From the NCBI RefSeq assembly GCF_032854445.1, contig NC_088300.1, positions 47,795,682 through 47,859,681 on the forward strand: a stretch of DNA of 64,000 nucleotides. Direction: 5' to 3'. Below, piece after piece: positions 49,399-59,429 of the stretch. The DNA is from Liolophura sinensis. Its lineage: Eukaryota > Mollusca > Polyplacophora > Chitonida > Chitonidae. The first letter of the stretch is position 1, and each line of letters opens with the position of its first letter. The translations under genes and the position numbers were made by a program. Below the pieces are notes generated by a model. The model had not been told where the DNA came from. It ran no database searches and saw only the letters and a list, made by a program, of their open reading frames with translations.

Positions 49399-49721
49399 TC
49401 ACCAACACCCTTTCTTTTCAGCTGTCTGTTTCAACCATTGCAAAAAACTGAAAATATCCGGAATTGCAAGACCTCCAAATACTGTTACCATCAAGATTGC
49501 GCCAAGTACGCCAATGCCCTGCGAGCTCAAACGATCGTCGGAAGCACAGGAATATTTCCGAATAGTGGCTGAAAGGTTTCGCACGTTGGGAGTTAAGGAA
49601 TCCAGAATGTCGATCATGTTTCTTTTCCTCTCCTCCGCCGTGAAATTCTCTCCACAGTGTTGCCGCGGGCAATTACAGTGACGGGCAACTGTCTTATTCA
49701 GTATCACTGTTGTTACAGAAT
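49399..49721 (-). CDS. Receptor exon 6, membrane span and C-terminus
   Basis: Acceptor GCATATTCAG. Encodes HCNCPRQHC, a helical segment (RKRNMIDILDSLTPNVRNLS), IRKYSCASDDRLSSQGIG, the membrane span VLGAILMVTVFGGLAI and a cytoplasmic tail ending KKGCW before TGA. No ITAM- or TIR-like signalling motif is seen in the short tail. Confidence 0.9.
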
Positions 49722-52700
49722 CTGAATATGCGAACATTAAATAAATATTAGTTAAATTGTGAGTGCGATGTTCTTTTTAAACAATACATGAAGCACAACA
49801 ATTTGATTGGCTGATGAGCACTGTCTGTGAGATCATCGACGACCCCCCCCCCCCCCCCAAAAAAAAAAAAACTTTCCTCATGATTACAATTTATTTTCTG
49901 TTCAAGGGTACTTTCAGTCATTCTATTTTTCTTATCTTCGTTTAAAGTCATACTAAATAATAATTACACGACGGCCATCAGTCTTCAGAAGAAGCGTTCT
50001 GGGTACACCACCGACCAGCTACAAATCACTGACAAACTTTCTCACGTGGTACATACATATTTACACAACATACTGGTGAAAGAAAAGTAACGTTCAACGA
50101 ACATAAGACTGTATTGGATAGCTTATTGTCACCAAGGCTTCTTCAAAGGTGAAAGTAGGGGAATCAAGAAGTTTCCTGGACACGGTCGGCCTCTGATTTG
50201 CACCTCGTGAGCGAGCGATTTTGAGTCCTGGGGGGCTGTTTCCAAAAAGAGACTTAGGACGGTCGTAGGCTTAGGCCCATCTTGTCATAAAATTTACATC
50301 ACCATTTCTCAAAACAAATTTACGCCCTCGACAAGTCGCAAATTTTGCGCCCACGATGAGGTGTCAGAGGTAGGTCGTAACAATAAAGAACCTGCAAATG
50401 TGTCGCCGTACTCAAGAATATTTCACTTATACGACTGCGGCCAGCATTATGGTGGGAGGAAGCCCGGAAGAGCCCGGGGGAAACCCACCACCATCCGCAG
50501 GTCGCTGGCAGACCGACGCCGCAATAAACAGCTGTCAAAGCACTATTCACGTTTCAGTAAGCCCATACACCCCGTAGAAGTTACGCCCGGAGGGAGAGAG
50601 ATTTAAGAGATTTAAGACGAGCTTTGAGAAAACGACATAGTAAAAACGTTAGTCCGTCGTAGTCCCACGCCGTTGTAAAGTTAAGATACTTTTGAGAAAC
50701 AGCCCTAGGGCTACGCACCGCTTCTCCGCCAGTGTTAAGGCAGCAAGTCAAGGGGACTGGAAACTTATGGTTAACTTACCCATTTCCAGAGTGCTGTTCT
50801 CCGTGCGAGTCTTTCTGTCGTTAGAGATTGACGTAGTGACATCCGGAAATGACGTAGTATTATCAAAATGTGATGCTCTGTTATCAGGCCATGACATAGT
50901 ACTTGCAGGAAGCATTGTAGTGTTACCCAAAAGATACGTCCTGTTATCAGGTAATGACGTTGTGTTTTCAGGAATTGACGTAGTGGAATCAAAAGGTGAT
51001 GTTCTGTCATCAGAGGGAGACGTGGTTTTATCAGAAAGTGACGTGGAGCTACCCACAAGTGATATCATGTTTGTCATTTCATACCTTATTGCTGTCATCG
51101 TCTCCCATAGTGTAGGTCTATAGGTGTCATCTGGACAAGTAGAGTGAATTGTTGAAACAGATGTGATGTTTGGGCAAGCTGGGAGTGACACTTCCACGGA
51201 CCTGTCATCACGATGGTGATACAAGGGCGAAGGTTGAATAACAACTGGAAGAAGACATGGTTAAACTTGTGTGAGCATGTAAAACTTTTCCAGCAGCATC
51301 CTGTAGAAGTAAATTGATTCAGACAAAGAAAAAAGAGTCATAAACACTGCTTTACGAGAAACTCTAGATAAAGCTACAAATTAATGTTCAAATACTGACT
51401 GCAATAAGAAACAACACTTGCCCATGTAGGCCTACTCAAAAAGGTTATGTGAAGATAAATCAGTGATGCACTCCTGTGTGCATAATTCGGCTATATCACT
51501 GGTTCACTGATACTATGCCCGTTGTGTTCGTTGGGCCTCATTATTGTTTCTCACTGGTTTGGTATGAAGTATTTACCACCGACTTAACTATAAACTTCAT
51601 GTACACTTACATTCGAAGCAGAACAAAATGTACAGAGGCAAAGTCCTGTCGAGGTCTTGGGAAAACCACAGAGACGTCGCAGAATCTGCGAAGTGGAGAC
51701 GACACTTGTTATCAGGGCCGCCGTAAGAGTACCCATAGCATTGGGCAGCGGTGCTCTCCTGGATACAGCGGGACTCACACGTCTCACGGGGAATCCCTGA
51801 CCCGCCATCCAACGTGCAGGTCAAAGGTCGAGGCTTGCATACGAAGATGTCTGATTTCCATATGTCGTACTCAACAAAGGTGTTGCACACGCCTAGAAAT
51901 GAAGACGTATTGGATATTATAGGTGAAATATCAGGATTTCCATCGCAGATAAAATGGATCTTCCACACTGTTTAATATCGGTTTTAATGATTTGTTATCA
52001 CGATTTTGCTATTACACATCTAAGTATATCGAACGTGAACACATGCCTAATTATTTCTGACTTAAATGCTTTCGAATCCCGGTGGTGAACGTGTAGTAGT
52101 CGGTTCAGTGAGAGCTGGTCTGGAGTAATGGTTAGGTGACAATGTTCCCTACGCTTGAATCCCAGTAGTGTATGTGTAATAACTGCTTCAGCTTCAATGT
52201 TCCCTATACTTGAATCCCGGTAAAGCACGTTTAGTATCCGGTTGAGCGAAAGGTGATCTGGAGTGTTAGCTTACAATTTTCTCTTTCCTTGAATTCCAGT
52301 GCTCGGTTGTTCAAAGCACTTTCGAACAACTCCGCCCAGTAGTGTACGTGTAGTAGCCGGTTAAGCGAGAACTGGTCTGGAGTATTGGTCAGGTTACAAT
52401 GCTCTCTATACTTGATTCCCAGTATTGTACGTGTAGTAGCCGGTTCGGCAAGAGCTGGTCCGAAGTATTGGTTACAGTCTTGTCTATACTTGGGTCCCAG
52501 TAGTGTACGTGTAGTAGCCTGTTCAGCGAGAATTGGTCTGGAGTATTAGTTACATATAGGTTACAATGTTTTCTATACCAGAATCTCAGTAGTGTGTAGG
52601 TAGTCTGCTCAGCCAGTGTTACCTGAACTTCTAGAATGATAGCTATAAAGCTTACCATGACTGAGCTCGCACATGAAAGGGTGGGGATCCAGACAATCTA

Positions 52701-54305
52701 CGAGATTCCAGTCTTTGTTGCTGTCTATGTGTCTAGGATCCAGTTCGACACACGGTAGCTTAGGGCTAGTGTCAATACTCTCCATCATAGAGAACTGTAC
52801 AGGGGAACACTCGTCCCACAGGAACATCCCGTGGTTTGTGTCATAGAACATTCCGATCCAAGATGTATTCCATCTGACAAATAACAGACAATGAAATAAT
52901 CAGACCTCCTGATCTCTGTCCACAAGCCCGTATTAAGATAAGTATAATGAATATAATTCTTAATGGTTTATGTTGACATTAATTTCGCTGAGAATGATTA
53001 CGATGGCATGCTTACCGCTTTCTAGTTACGCTCGTCTTACATCACTGCCGCCGTTAAAATTTTTTGTACAGAAATCCCTTATTTATTTATTTATTTATTT
53101 ATTTGATTGGTGTTTTACGCTGTACTCAAGAATATTCCACTTATACGACGGCGGCCAGCATTATGGTGGGAGGAAACCGTTCGGAACCCGGTGGAAACCC
53201 ACAACCATTAGCAGGTTGCTGGCAGACCTTCCTATGTACGATTTCAAAATGTTTCCTGGTGCTTTAAGAGGCATGTTTGGAAGAGAGTGGAGAGTGCCCG
53301 CGTAATGCGACTCTGTGGGAAAGTACCTGATCGCTCAGCAATTGATTATATCTTTGATTCCGTGCTGCGCAAACACCTATGCTGTATCCGCGTGTGGTTT
53401 TTTAAAGCTTAGTTGACAGGTTGAATACCCATTACAACAGAGTGTCATTACACGACGAAGTTGTTACAGAGGAAAACATTCCTCTTTGATAACAAATTAT
53501 TCATTTATTAGAGTAATTTGTTCTTATTTTCTCTTAATTTGACAAACTTGGAAGAAGCTGCCTTTCATACATACTGTTCGTTTTTCTCGGATAAGTAAAA
53601 CATGTGGAGAGCCTGTAGAACTTCTTCGCTGTCAACTTTCACAAGATTACTGTTGTAGTTTCGACAAAACTCGGCCGCGTTGTCTCTTGTCAAACTCTGC
53701 TGTCCATAGTAAACAAGCTGTCTTATGGCCAAGCTCGACACATCGCGCAAAATTCCTGAAACTATTGAAAAGGAAAGCCTCATTTTGTTGATTGGCTGTG
53801 GAATGCAACATATATCAGATTGTTTACTTGTCAACTGATTTTCAATGTAACAACGAAAAGCTTTCCCTAAGACTAATTTTATTTATTTGATTGATAGTCA
53901 GCACTGTGAATAAATAGCTCCCGTATATTCAGTTGTATGGATGGAGAAAATCGGTGTCTCGGACTAAATCGTTACTTGACAAACCTCTATTTACTATGCC
54001 GAAGCCGAAATAGCGAGAACTGGATTCAAGGGCCTGATGGTTAGAGCGAGTCTAGGCTTTAACAATCTAATTAAGCGATGGACCTACTGTAGAGAGTAAG
54101 ATTGCCTTTAAGGTCGAAATGGAAATATAACTAAATCAAAGAGGCAATCTCGCCAACTCACTAATTCCTCCTAAGTCCACACAACTCATTTACAATCAGT
54201 AATTATTTATTATTATTTCTATTCTGTTTTACATATCCCAACTTAAAACAACTCACCCAAAAATGCTATCCTGAACAGAACCGTCATCTGTACCTTGAAA
54301 AGCAT
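49399..54305 (-). CDS. Type I membrane receptor: C-type lectin-like, PAN-like, Ser/Thr stalk, one TM; complete six-exon gene
   Basis: Six exons (54305-54257, 53755-53575, 52873-52656, 51892-51611, 51244-50780, 49721-49399) join with matching phases to 1518 nt, 505 aa. Residues 1-17 form a hydrophobic signal peptide (FKVQMTVLFRIAFLG). Residues 28-148 are a C-type lectin-like domain (RDNAAEFC, WIGMFYD, LWDECSPVQF, KDWNLVDC, FMCEL); the EPN/QPD calcium-sugar motif is absent, so classical sugar binding is doubtful. Residues 150-243 are Cys-rich and PAN/apple-like (ETCESRC, QCYGYSYGG, CRLHF). Residues 245-398 are a Ser/Thr/Pro/Asn-rich stalk with many N-glycosylation sequons. A CNCPRQHC motif precedes a membrane span at about 468-486 and a short tail. 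It probably acts at the cell surface in recognition or adhesion; the ligand is unknown. The IRKYS..SDDR.SSQGIG lead-in to the membrane span resembles that of many lophotrochozoan receptors. Confidence 0.87.
49838..49871. repeat. Poly-C/poly-A tract in receptor last intron
   Basis: A run of about 18 C followed directly by about 13 A. Likely length-variable and prone to sequencing error. Confidence 0.9.
49975..50130 (-). repeat. Family B dispersed repeat copy
   Basis: ACAAATCACTGACAAACTTT, CTCACGTGGTACAT, CTGGTGAAAGAAAAG and CGAACATAAGACTGTATTGG match, in order, the copy at 17315-17525. Confidence 0.5.
50233..50705. mobile_element. MITE-like element with a nested SINE, in receptor last intron
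   Basis: GGGCTGTTTCCAAAAAGAGA at the left answers TTTTGAGAAACAGCCC at the right in inverted orientation, with imperfect pairing continuing inward (GGACGGTCGTAGG versus AGTCCGTCGTAGTCCCAC). A SINE copy occupies 50402-50518 inside it. No coding capacity. The class is unknown; target duplication was not identified. Confidence 0.55.
50402..50518 (-). repeat. tRNA-derived SINE, 3' part
   Basis: CGCCGTACTCAAGAATATTT, CACTTATACGACTGCGGCCA, TTATGGTGGGAGGAAGCCCG and CCATCCGCAGGTCGCTGGCA in reverse orientation. The A-rich tail is missing. Confidence 0.8.
50780..51244 (-). CDS. Receptor exon 5, Ser/Thr-rich stalk
   Basis: Acceptor CTTCTTCCAG and donor GTAAGTTAAC. After a short lead (PSPLYHHRDDR, LPACPNITS) the exon encodes imperfect 9-10-residue repeats such as NTTSLPDNRTY and NTTSFPDVTTS, with several N-x-S/T sequons. 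This is typical of heavily glycosylated stalks. The DNA repeat also keeps an antisense frame open (50692-51123), which is not a gene. Confidence 0.83.
51611..51892 (-). CDS. Receptor exon 4, PAN-like Cys-rich region
   Basis: Acceptor CTTCATTTCTAG and donor GTAAGTG, both phase 1. Nine cysteines; the order C-KPRPLTC, ETCESRC, QCYGYSYGG and NKCRLH fits a PAN/apple-type fold that stabilises a helix against a sheet. Domain assignment is by eye; a WSC-like module is the alternative. Confidence 0.8.
52050..52615. repeat. About 80-bp tandem repeat filling receptor intron 3
   Basis: Six to seven diverged units share ACGTGTAGTAGCCGGTT, AGCGAGAACTGGTCTGGAGT, TTGGTTA..TTACAATG and CTATACTTGAATCCCAGTA. 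They occupy most of the 763-bp intron between exons 3 and 4. The minus-strand ORFs there are repeat frames. Confidence 0.85.
52656..52873 (-). CDS. Receptor exon 3, second half of lectin-like domain
   Basis: Acceptor TTATTTGTCAG and donor GTAAGC. Encodes WNTSWIGMFYDTNHGMFLWD, ECSPVQF, PCVELD, KDWNLVDC and FMCELSH. WIG, the C..C pairing cysteines and the final F.CE motif are the hallmarks of the fold. The long loop lacks EPN or QPD. Confidence 0.9.
53078..53247 (-). repeat. tRNA-derived SINE, 5'-truncated, with long tail
   Basis: (TTTA)n tail, TTTGATTGGTGTTTTACGCT, TACTCAAGAATATTCCACTT, ACGACGGCGGCCAGCATTAT, GGTGGGAGGAAACCG and GCAGGTTGCTGGCAGACCTT. Lies in the receptor intron between exons 2 and 3 and has the same strand as the gene. 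Confidence 0.88.
53575..53755 (-). CDS. Receptor exon 2, first half of lectin-like domain
   Basis: Acceptor CAATAGTTTCAG and donor GTATGT. Encodes ILRDVSSLAIRQLVYYGQQS, then LTRDNAAEFCRNYNSNLVKV. The FC.. and LVKV pattern is the first helix and strand of the C-type lectin fold. Ends two bases into a Gln codon, as exon 3 requires. Confidence 0.88.
54257..54305 (-). CDS. Receptor exon 1, signal peptide
   Basis: ATG at 54305-54303 opens MLFKVQMTVLFRIAFL and the exon ends one base into the next codon before the donor GTGAGT. This hydrophobic N-terminus in the right phase for exon 2 marks the start. Too short for ORF scanning. Confidence 0.8.
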
Positions 54306-55590
54306 TTCGACAGATCGCTTGGGCCAATGGCAGATCTTTCAAAGTAAAAATTTCTTCAAAAAGACTGGTTTTACTGTCAAACAAGTAGCATTGGTCTTTA
54401 AACATCTGCTGTCTCCCTATCTAGGTATGAAGTTTTCTCCATTTGTGACCTGTTTCTTTATTTCAATCTCGATGTGTACTTGAGCAATTGTGTGTATCAC
54501 TTGAATTGTTGTCAGAGGAATCAACATGGCAACTTCTGTCACTATAGTAAGATGCTGACCAATGACAGCTGTGGGTTTAATCTCGTGGACCCCGTCCCAA
54601 GTTTACATTATTGTAAAGAATCGCTATCCATTCCGCTTTACCCTACCGTGTACACTCAAGAAAAAAGAGCTCCTGTAGCGACGACAAACAAATAATTTTG
54701 ACTAGGGAAAGTTAAACACTGAATCGCTCCATTTACTTTTGAACTGCGTGTGTTCGGATTATTTTGTCCGTGAACTACCCAAAGAGCATTGCTTTTTAGG
54801 ATCAATAAGCCTTGTTTGCGAATGCTACATGAAGACAAATGCGTGTTGGAACCAAACAAATAAACAGCGTCTGCCAGGTTGTTTCCATAATCAGACCTGT
54901 TTGTCGTTTATTGTTTGTGTACATGATCCAAAACCCGGAGCAAGCTCTTTTCTTATTTCAAATGAGCAAATACAAATCCATGGGCCTAGCTTCCCTAACA
55001 ATCAATTGTAAATTGTCATATTGCAGATGATACCAACGCAAACAAAGACATATTTACTCTTTGAAAGTGTTTATGGCATGCGGTCGAGAAGATCTAGATC
55101 CATAAATAAATCCACAGAGGATATAATAACCAACATGTGAGTGTGTTCTGACACGCGCGTGGTTTGTATGACCTGAACTACAAAAGTGTACACTTTAGAG
55201 GATATTTCTCGACCTCCTACCTCTGTTATTATTTACGGAACCAAATCTGTGCTTTAAAGGTTATACGAGGAAATTTTTCAGATTGAAACCTAGCTCTTCT
55301 GCAGAACACCGCTTAGTTTCTGGATTCTGGATTAGATTCAACTGGATTCGATCCCGTGAAAAGGGAGACGACCGGTTATATTGAAATTCGCTTCATTAGA
55401 GTCAACCAGGGACACAGTAATAAACCTGATGATACAAAAGACGATTCTATTTACATTAAGGTTTAGTTATGACAAGTCGTCACAATCAAACACCCGAGAT
55501 CCTCAGTCTATGGTATAATAGTGGCTGAGAGAGATGAAAGTTTGATCTCATTTTTATGTGTGAAGAAACAATCATTAAATCACAAAGACA
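54306..55590. other. Upstream of the receptor gene
   Basis: Would hold the receptor promoter; no clear TATA or initiator pair was identified. ORFs at 54295-55030 on the plus strand have no recognisable domain. Confidence 0.4.
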
Positions 55591-58500
55591 GTCATTCTTG
55601 CAAACATTTATTTAATTAAATGTTTTGGTAACAATGTTTATAATCTTTCTTTAAAAAAAACGCAAAAAATTTAGCGTTATAAAGCACATATAACAAAAGT
55701 TCGGATAAATGTATCTTTAAATAACATCAACAAAGAAAAAAAATACATGTCATGTTGGTATTTACATCAGATTTTTTACTCAAAAGTAAAATAACTTACC
55801 ACAACGCTATTGCTCTAATACAAAAAGTTAACTAAAAACAGGATTTATGTAACAAATCAATATTGGCACTCCTGTTTAGCACATTTTTTCATATACACAT
55901 CCATTGTATTATTTCTGCTCATGCTAACTATTTTCATCTACACAAACTCAAACATTGCCTGTAACCTTGTTATTCGCACTTACTCACTTCATTCACTCAC
56001 GTTTATCTATTTTTTTGTTAGCACACAGCGTCAAAATGCCACTGAATATAAATGCACAAACATCTATCCTCACTAGTTAGCGGGACGTAGTATATATATA
56101 TATATCAATCCCTGCATGTACACTGAATGGGGAATTCTCCACCAGGACTATCATTTGCTGCAAGATGGGCTAAAGTGAGTATAAATGTGATTACATCTTG
56201 GAATATTGCAACAGAACATGCATCTGTGTAAAATCTGCCGATAATCATATTTACATTAAATTCAAATGACATTCAGCTATATTAAAATATAAACCGTACA
56301 GCAGTCTGTTCTGGATTCCACATTGCATGGCAGGAAAATCATGCTGAAAGGAATCATGCTAAGACTACCTCCAGCGAACAGCTAGAAAATAAAGAAAATA
56401 AGAAGAATGAACAAAAAACAAAAACACTATTGAATTTGTATCAGTTGCCTCCCTTTCACGGCCAGAGGTATAAATCTTAGTATGTCACATCATGGCTGAG
56501 AAAGTTTCGTGCTAGGTGAAGACGACTGGTTAAAATATCAGTAGGTAAATCTAAAAGAAGAATTAAGAGGTCTATATAATAATAACAAGAATGAGGTAAG
56601 ATGGTTGGAGGAAATCCTTTACACGAATCACAACTGAAGCTAATTTAGCTCAATAGCTGATCAGCTGCGATCTACATCCAAGATTGTACTACTGGTTTCA
56701 ATGTTTCTATTATCTCTTGTTTCACTCAAAGGGAAAAGAGATAAAACTAGATCGATGTGAAACGGTTAAAAAAATTGTGCGCCATGAAATGAAATGTGCG
56801 CAAAGATATGGCACAGTAGCTTGACTGTGCGAAGTTGCGCCCCTTAGTCTGTGCTCTCATGCCATCCAGCAGAAATAACAACATCTAAGAAATACAAATA
56901 TAAAAATGGTATAACTTCATATCCTGTGGTAAGTCCTCTGTATAAGCCCCAAAAACCATACTACGAAAAGCCAGAGCATTTTACAGAAACATCACTAATT
57001 AGATTGCACGAGATTTCGAGAGAAAATACGCAAAAACTAACGATTGTTTTTTTTTTTTTGTTTTTTGTTTTTTGGAATTTTAAATAACATCATCCAGTGA
57101 AATATGACGTAAGAGTAAGACGAGACCAAAGATGTAGAAAAATACAGAAAAAAAGAACACAAGAATTGTGAGTATCACAGAAAAGGCAAGATTAGGAAAT
57201 GAAACCAATAGCACCTTGTAACATGACCAGTCCTAACTAAAGGAATAGATAATAGTCCCGGCCGTATTAAGTAACAAAGAGACAAGAAGTAAGCGAGGAA
57301 AACACGATAAGATTTAACCCTTCAAACAGTTTGGCTTCCTTTGATTTACCTGGAATGTTGCAAGCGTCCGGGGTGAACCTCTGCAGCTACGTTACGTAAA
57401 TTTGGTGGGTAGCACAACTGGAGATCTTCACACTGCTTCTTAGTGGTTAACCATACAAGGTGAATATGAATATAAGCATCTATATAAATATATGTATATA
57501 AATAAAAGTGGATGTGGTAATATTACCGTCGCATTTCCAGGTAGGCCTAGAGGGAGGGCCTCTACCTCGCTTTCTTTCATTGTGGTATACAGATATATAT
57601 TTTGCCCCTCACATCTCATGCAAACTATGTACATAAAAAACATGGTAGCCAACCTTGATGTATAATACTATAATGGTGACCATTGGTCTTAAATGTGTAA
57701 TATCTCAACAAAGCCTACTGTACCCTAAAATAAACAAGTATAAAACGTTGTGATCTTAGTCATGGTTTCCTAGAATTGATGTGTTCGTACCAGTTAAACA
57801 GTCTCTGGCGTTTAGCATTGGACACAATTTAGGTACTTCATACATGTACCAGGTAAAACTATGTTGTCGGACATACTTCTTATGAATGGAAACCTATAAA
57901 CCTAGAAAATCGTGAAGATCCAACTGGATTACGTCTAACAAAAGTTTTAAGGTACAGATGGAACAAATGGGACGTGGAAATGGCAAGTATATGCAGGAAG
58001 CTGAAATAGCTGATTATGTATGATCCGGTGCGTATGGGAAGTCCTCATACTTATGAAACTGCTATTTCACAATAACGTGGCCGTGCAGTAGAGTCCGACG
58101 GTGGTTGCCAATAAAGAGTAAGTCCATGCTGCAGCAGGAAAAAGCTGTTTGTGTCAACAGCTGCCACTCCAGATGACAATGCTGACGCACGTGGTGAAGT
58201 GCTTGACGTCATGACGTCAGCGAATACAGAGGATAGTTTGACATGGCCGTGACATATTTCGTCTTGAATCTGTGTTATAGTTTGCTGTTAACGCAAGAAA
58301 CAACTTCGACGCATGAAAAATGCACCCATTCCTGTTCCCCTGGAGCAAATAACCAATCCCTCATATAGCCTATACCGACGCACATAGATTTGAGAATCGG
58401 AAGCATCTCTGATACAGTCAAAAGCCTGGTTTTACACCAAGTTTTCGTGAAATCTATATATTTCATATATTACATATTTCGTGAAATTTCGTGAAAGAAC

Positions 58501-59320
58501 AATTCACAGACGACTTAGCACGATGTTTTCATAATGGATTCTTTTCCATGCCTTTAACAAATTGTTCCGAATGACGTCATACACACACGTGTATATTTCC
58601 CATGTGACTTCTTATTGCGGAATACGCCAGCTATAATGTTTGTTTTTGTGTTTTTACAGCTGTACCTCTGAACTCTGAACCAAATAGCAAGAGGAAACCC
58701 CAACTACTGCCGTTCTTACAGCTTTCAGCTTCAGACAGTGTCTGAAAATGGTTTTTACATCTGAGCTTAGCTTTATGGTAACAATCTGACGTAGCCAACC
58801 AAATGTCACGAGCACTTTCTGTAGGAACACTTTCCTTTGAAGGACAAAAAATCCACTTGCTTAAAGTTTAAAAGAATGGCAGGATTTGTCAACGCTGGGT
58901 GAACTTCGCTACGCAAGGCTATTTTTGGATAAAGCCTTCTGTGATCTCCGTGATTATGCTTAGGTTACTTCAGTGTTTGGTTTGCGTTTCCGTTAAACAC
59001 ACATTATTACAGACGTATGAAATGTATGTAGATACCGTTTGGCTGGAGCGTTCAGTCACTTATGACTTGCTACATAACGAAGTTACAAGTATATACATGA
59101 TTGTGTGGGTTTCTGAATGCGATAACGCATACAAATGCAAGAAACTGTGCAGCCAAGAAAACTAAACGTGAAAAAAAATGAATCTTCAGCTGCATGAGCA
59201 ATCAGACAGTCAAATAACCGGGAAAACAATGCCTTGGATTCGCGAAATATTTTTGTTGTCGTCTGCTAATCGTTATTGTGAGATATGGCTGACATGACGT
59301 CACACAGTTGGCGCGTGCGG
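55591..59320 (-). other. 3' flank and possible long 3' UTR of ETS-B
   Basis: This follows the ETS-B stop on the minus strand. A minus-strand AATAAA lies at 55607-55612, far from the stop; no nearer canonical signal was noted, so a long 3' UTR or an overlooked variant signal are both possible. A double-CRE palindrome sits at 58204-58219. No coding signal. Confidence 0.4.
58204..58219. promoter_or_regulatory. 16-bp palindrome with two CRE octamers
   Basis: TGACGTCATGACGTCA is self-complementary and contains the CREB/ATF octamer twice. The same core, extended by three more bases on each side, occurs at 32226-32247. Confidence 0.45.
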
Positions 59321-59429
59321 CTATACCGAATGCTGTTGCTGCCTCCTTCGTTCCATAGCAGTCCGACTGAACTTGTACACGAGTCGCCTCCCTTCTACCC
59401 TCTCCAGGATACCACGTTTGTAATAATGT
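59321..59429 (-). CDS. ETS-B last coding exon
   Basis: Acceptor TTTGGCTTTCAG. Completes the Arg codon, then encodes HYYKRGILERVEGRRLVYKF and SRTAMERRRQQQHSV before TAG at 59323-59321. Homologous to ETS-A exon 7 in position and phase. Confidence 0.93.

Noticed and set aside
50692..51123. 143-codon plus-strand ORF with Val/Asp/Ser repeats
   Set aside because: Antisense shadow of the repeated stalk exon of the lectin-like receptor.
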